Of a DNA stretch of 64,000 nucleotides, positions 63,166-64,000 are shown one piece after another. The notes beneath the pieces were generated by a model. That model saw nothing but the letters and a program-made list of their open reading frames with translations, made no database searches and was not told the DNA's origin. Numbering within the stretch: position 1 is the stretch's first letter; each line of letters begins with the position of its first letter. Made by a program: the position numbers and the translations under genes. The stretch covers positions 7,358,501 to 7,422,500 of the forward strand of contig NZ_CP095376.1 in NCBI RefSeq assembly GCF_023008405.1, given 5' to 3'. This DNA is from Amycolatopsis sp. FBCC-B4732 (GTDB taxonomy: Bacteria > Actinomycetota > Actinomycetes > Mycobacteriales > Pseudonocardiaceae).

Positions 63166-63424
63166 CCGTACGTGCACGTGCGGTTCGCCCGTTCTGATGC
63201 ACGTGCGGATCGCCGAACGGTTATGCCTGGTCCGGGTGGGTGACATAAGCTGCCGCTCGTCGTATCGCGACGGCATTCCGGCGACAGAGCCTGGTGGTCG
63301 CCGTCCGCACAGGGTTACCTGACGACAGCGGATCCGGAACCGGCCACGAGTCGGCCGACCGGACCAACGGACGCTCAGCTGAACGGCCGAGCGACCGTCC
63401 CCGGAACCCAGAGCGAGGACTTTC
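63166..63424. promoter_or_regulatory. Intergenic region with short direct repeats
   Basis: TGCACGTGCGGTTCGCC (63173-63189) and TGCACGTGCGGATCGCC (63198-63214) repeat 25 bases apart, each with the palindromic core GCACGTGC. They could be paired regulator sites for the following gene. Confidence 0.35.
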
Positions 63425-64000
63425 GTGCTTGATCGGCAGCGCACACGGCGGGAAACACCCCACGCCGTCCGCGTCGAGGACGTCATCCCGGCCGAGATTC
63501 TCGACGGCGTCGGCGACGCCGACCGCGACTATCTCGAGCAGGTCTTCCGCGACCCGCAGAAGTTCCTGCCGCCGCGGCCCGAGCCGGTGCGCGAACCGGA
63601 GCAGGCCGTGGACGACGGTGAGCCCGAAAGCCGGTTCGCCCGCCGCGCCAAGCTGACCGGCCTCGTCGCCGCGGGCGCGCTCGTCGCCGGCGCGGTGATC
63701 GCCGCGCCGATGCTGACCGGTTCGCACCGCGCGGTGTCCGCCGGCGGCCAGTCCACCCCCGCCGGCTTCAGCGGCGCCGCTGAGCTCGGCGGCCTCGCCG
63801 TGCCGCAGCACCAGGCCGGTGGCGGCACCCCGGCGCGGCCCGGGCAGTCGACGGAGAGTTCGCCCGCCGACGGCGGCACGACTGCCACCAAGACGACCGA
63901 GGACGCGCGGCAGGAAACGACGCCGAGCACCGCCGAGCCGGTTCCGGACAAGGCGGCCGACGCGCGCAGCGCGAGCCGGAAGATCCAGGCGGTCAAGGAC
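63425..64000 (+). CDS. Single-pass membrane protein (3' end outside window)
   Basis: 192 codons from GTG 63425 (GCGAGGA upstream) to the window end, still open. Cytoplasmic N-terminus VRVEDVIPAEILDGVGDADRDYLEQVF, then Pro/Glu-rich, one helix (LTGLVAAGALVAGAVIAAPML, about 77-97), and an external Thr/Ser/Gly-rich linker. Same layout as the preceding gene, so the two may belong to one envelope system (inference). Product unknown. Confidence 0.72.
   Translation, partial: MLDRQRTRRETPHAVRVEDVIPAEILDGVGDADRDYLEQVFRDPQKFLPPRPEPVREPEQAVDDGEPESRFARRAKLTGLVAAGALVAGAVIAAPMLTGSHRAVSAGGQSTPAGFSGAAELGGLAVPQHQAGGGTPARPGQSTESSPADGGTTATKTTEDARQETTPSTAEPVPDKAADARSASRKIQAVKD

Overview
This window is high-GC actinobacterial DNA. 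Gene content and order point to Pseudonocardiaceae, most likely Amycolatopsis or a close relative (inference). Two conserved neighbourhoods support this. sdhA-sdhB followed by a D-Ala-D-Ala carboxypeptidase and an SCO4848-like membrane protein recalls Streptomyces. purH-purN-perM-(34 kDa antigen-like)-sucD-sucC ... M23 peptidase-pcrA-chorismate mutase follows the M. tuberculosis Rv0957-Rv0948c block, here broken by an IS110-family insertion and a repeat field.

Layout. 0-2.2 kb: end of the succinate dehydrogenase operon. 2.2-3.4 kb: a solitary AbiEi-like/nuclease-fold gene between two copies of a 49-bp palindrome. 3.4-10.3 kb: secreted subtilisin, carboxypeptidase, an acyl-CoA dehydrogenase/HxlR pair, YhjD and trpS with a truncated P-loop remnant. 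10.3-16.5 kb: repeats, a secreted GH19 chitinase with a DasR-like site, exonuclease III, an MBL hydrolase running into a 90-bp tandem repeat, and a TetR/microprotein/membrane-hydrolase operon. 16.5-28.3 kb: icd, small housekeeping and regulatory genes, two MFS exporters, folD-DUF3017. 28.5-34.1 kb: a long TNT-domain protein, a pentapeptide protein, an AraC-type regulator beside a decayed VOC gene, a thioesterase and a decayed methyltransferase. 34.1-41.5 kb: SOS mutasome operon. 41.5-52.8 kb: secreted proteins, purine genes, perM, sucCD, membrane proteins. 53-55.9 kb: IS110 element and 40-bp repeats. 56-64 kb: M23 peptidase, a small gene under an SOS box, pcrA, DUF1707, chorismate mutase and two single-pass secretion-type proteins, the last cut by the window end.

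The most unusual region is the mutasome. Between imuA', imuB and dnaE2 there are two extra reading frames made largely of tandem repeats (12-residue and 20/21-residue units). They are joined to the polymerase genes by ATGA overlaps or gaps of 0-2 bp. All repeat periods are multiples of three, whereas the intergenic repeats at 10.4 kb and 54.6 kb are not. A perfect actinobacterial LexA box lies upstream of imuA'. A second perfect LexA box sits directly upstream of an uncharacterised 130-residue gene near 57.4 kb. Other points of interest are three genes broken by deletion or frameshift, two inverted pairs of DnaA boxes, and a TNT toxin domain with Ala where the catalytic Gln is expected.
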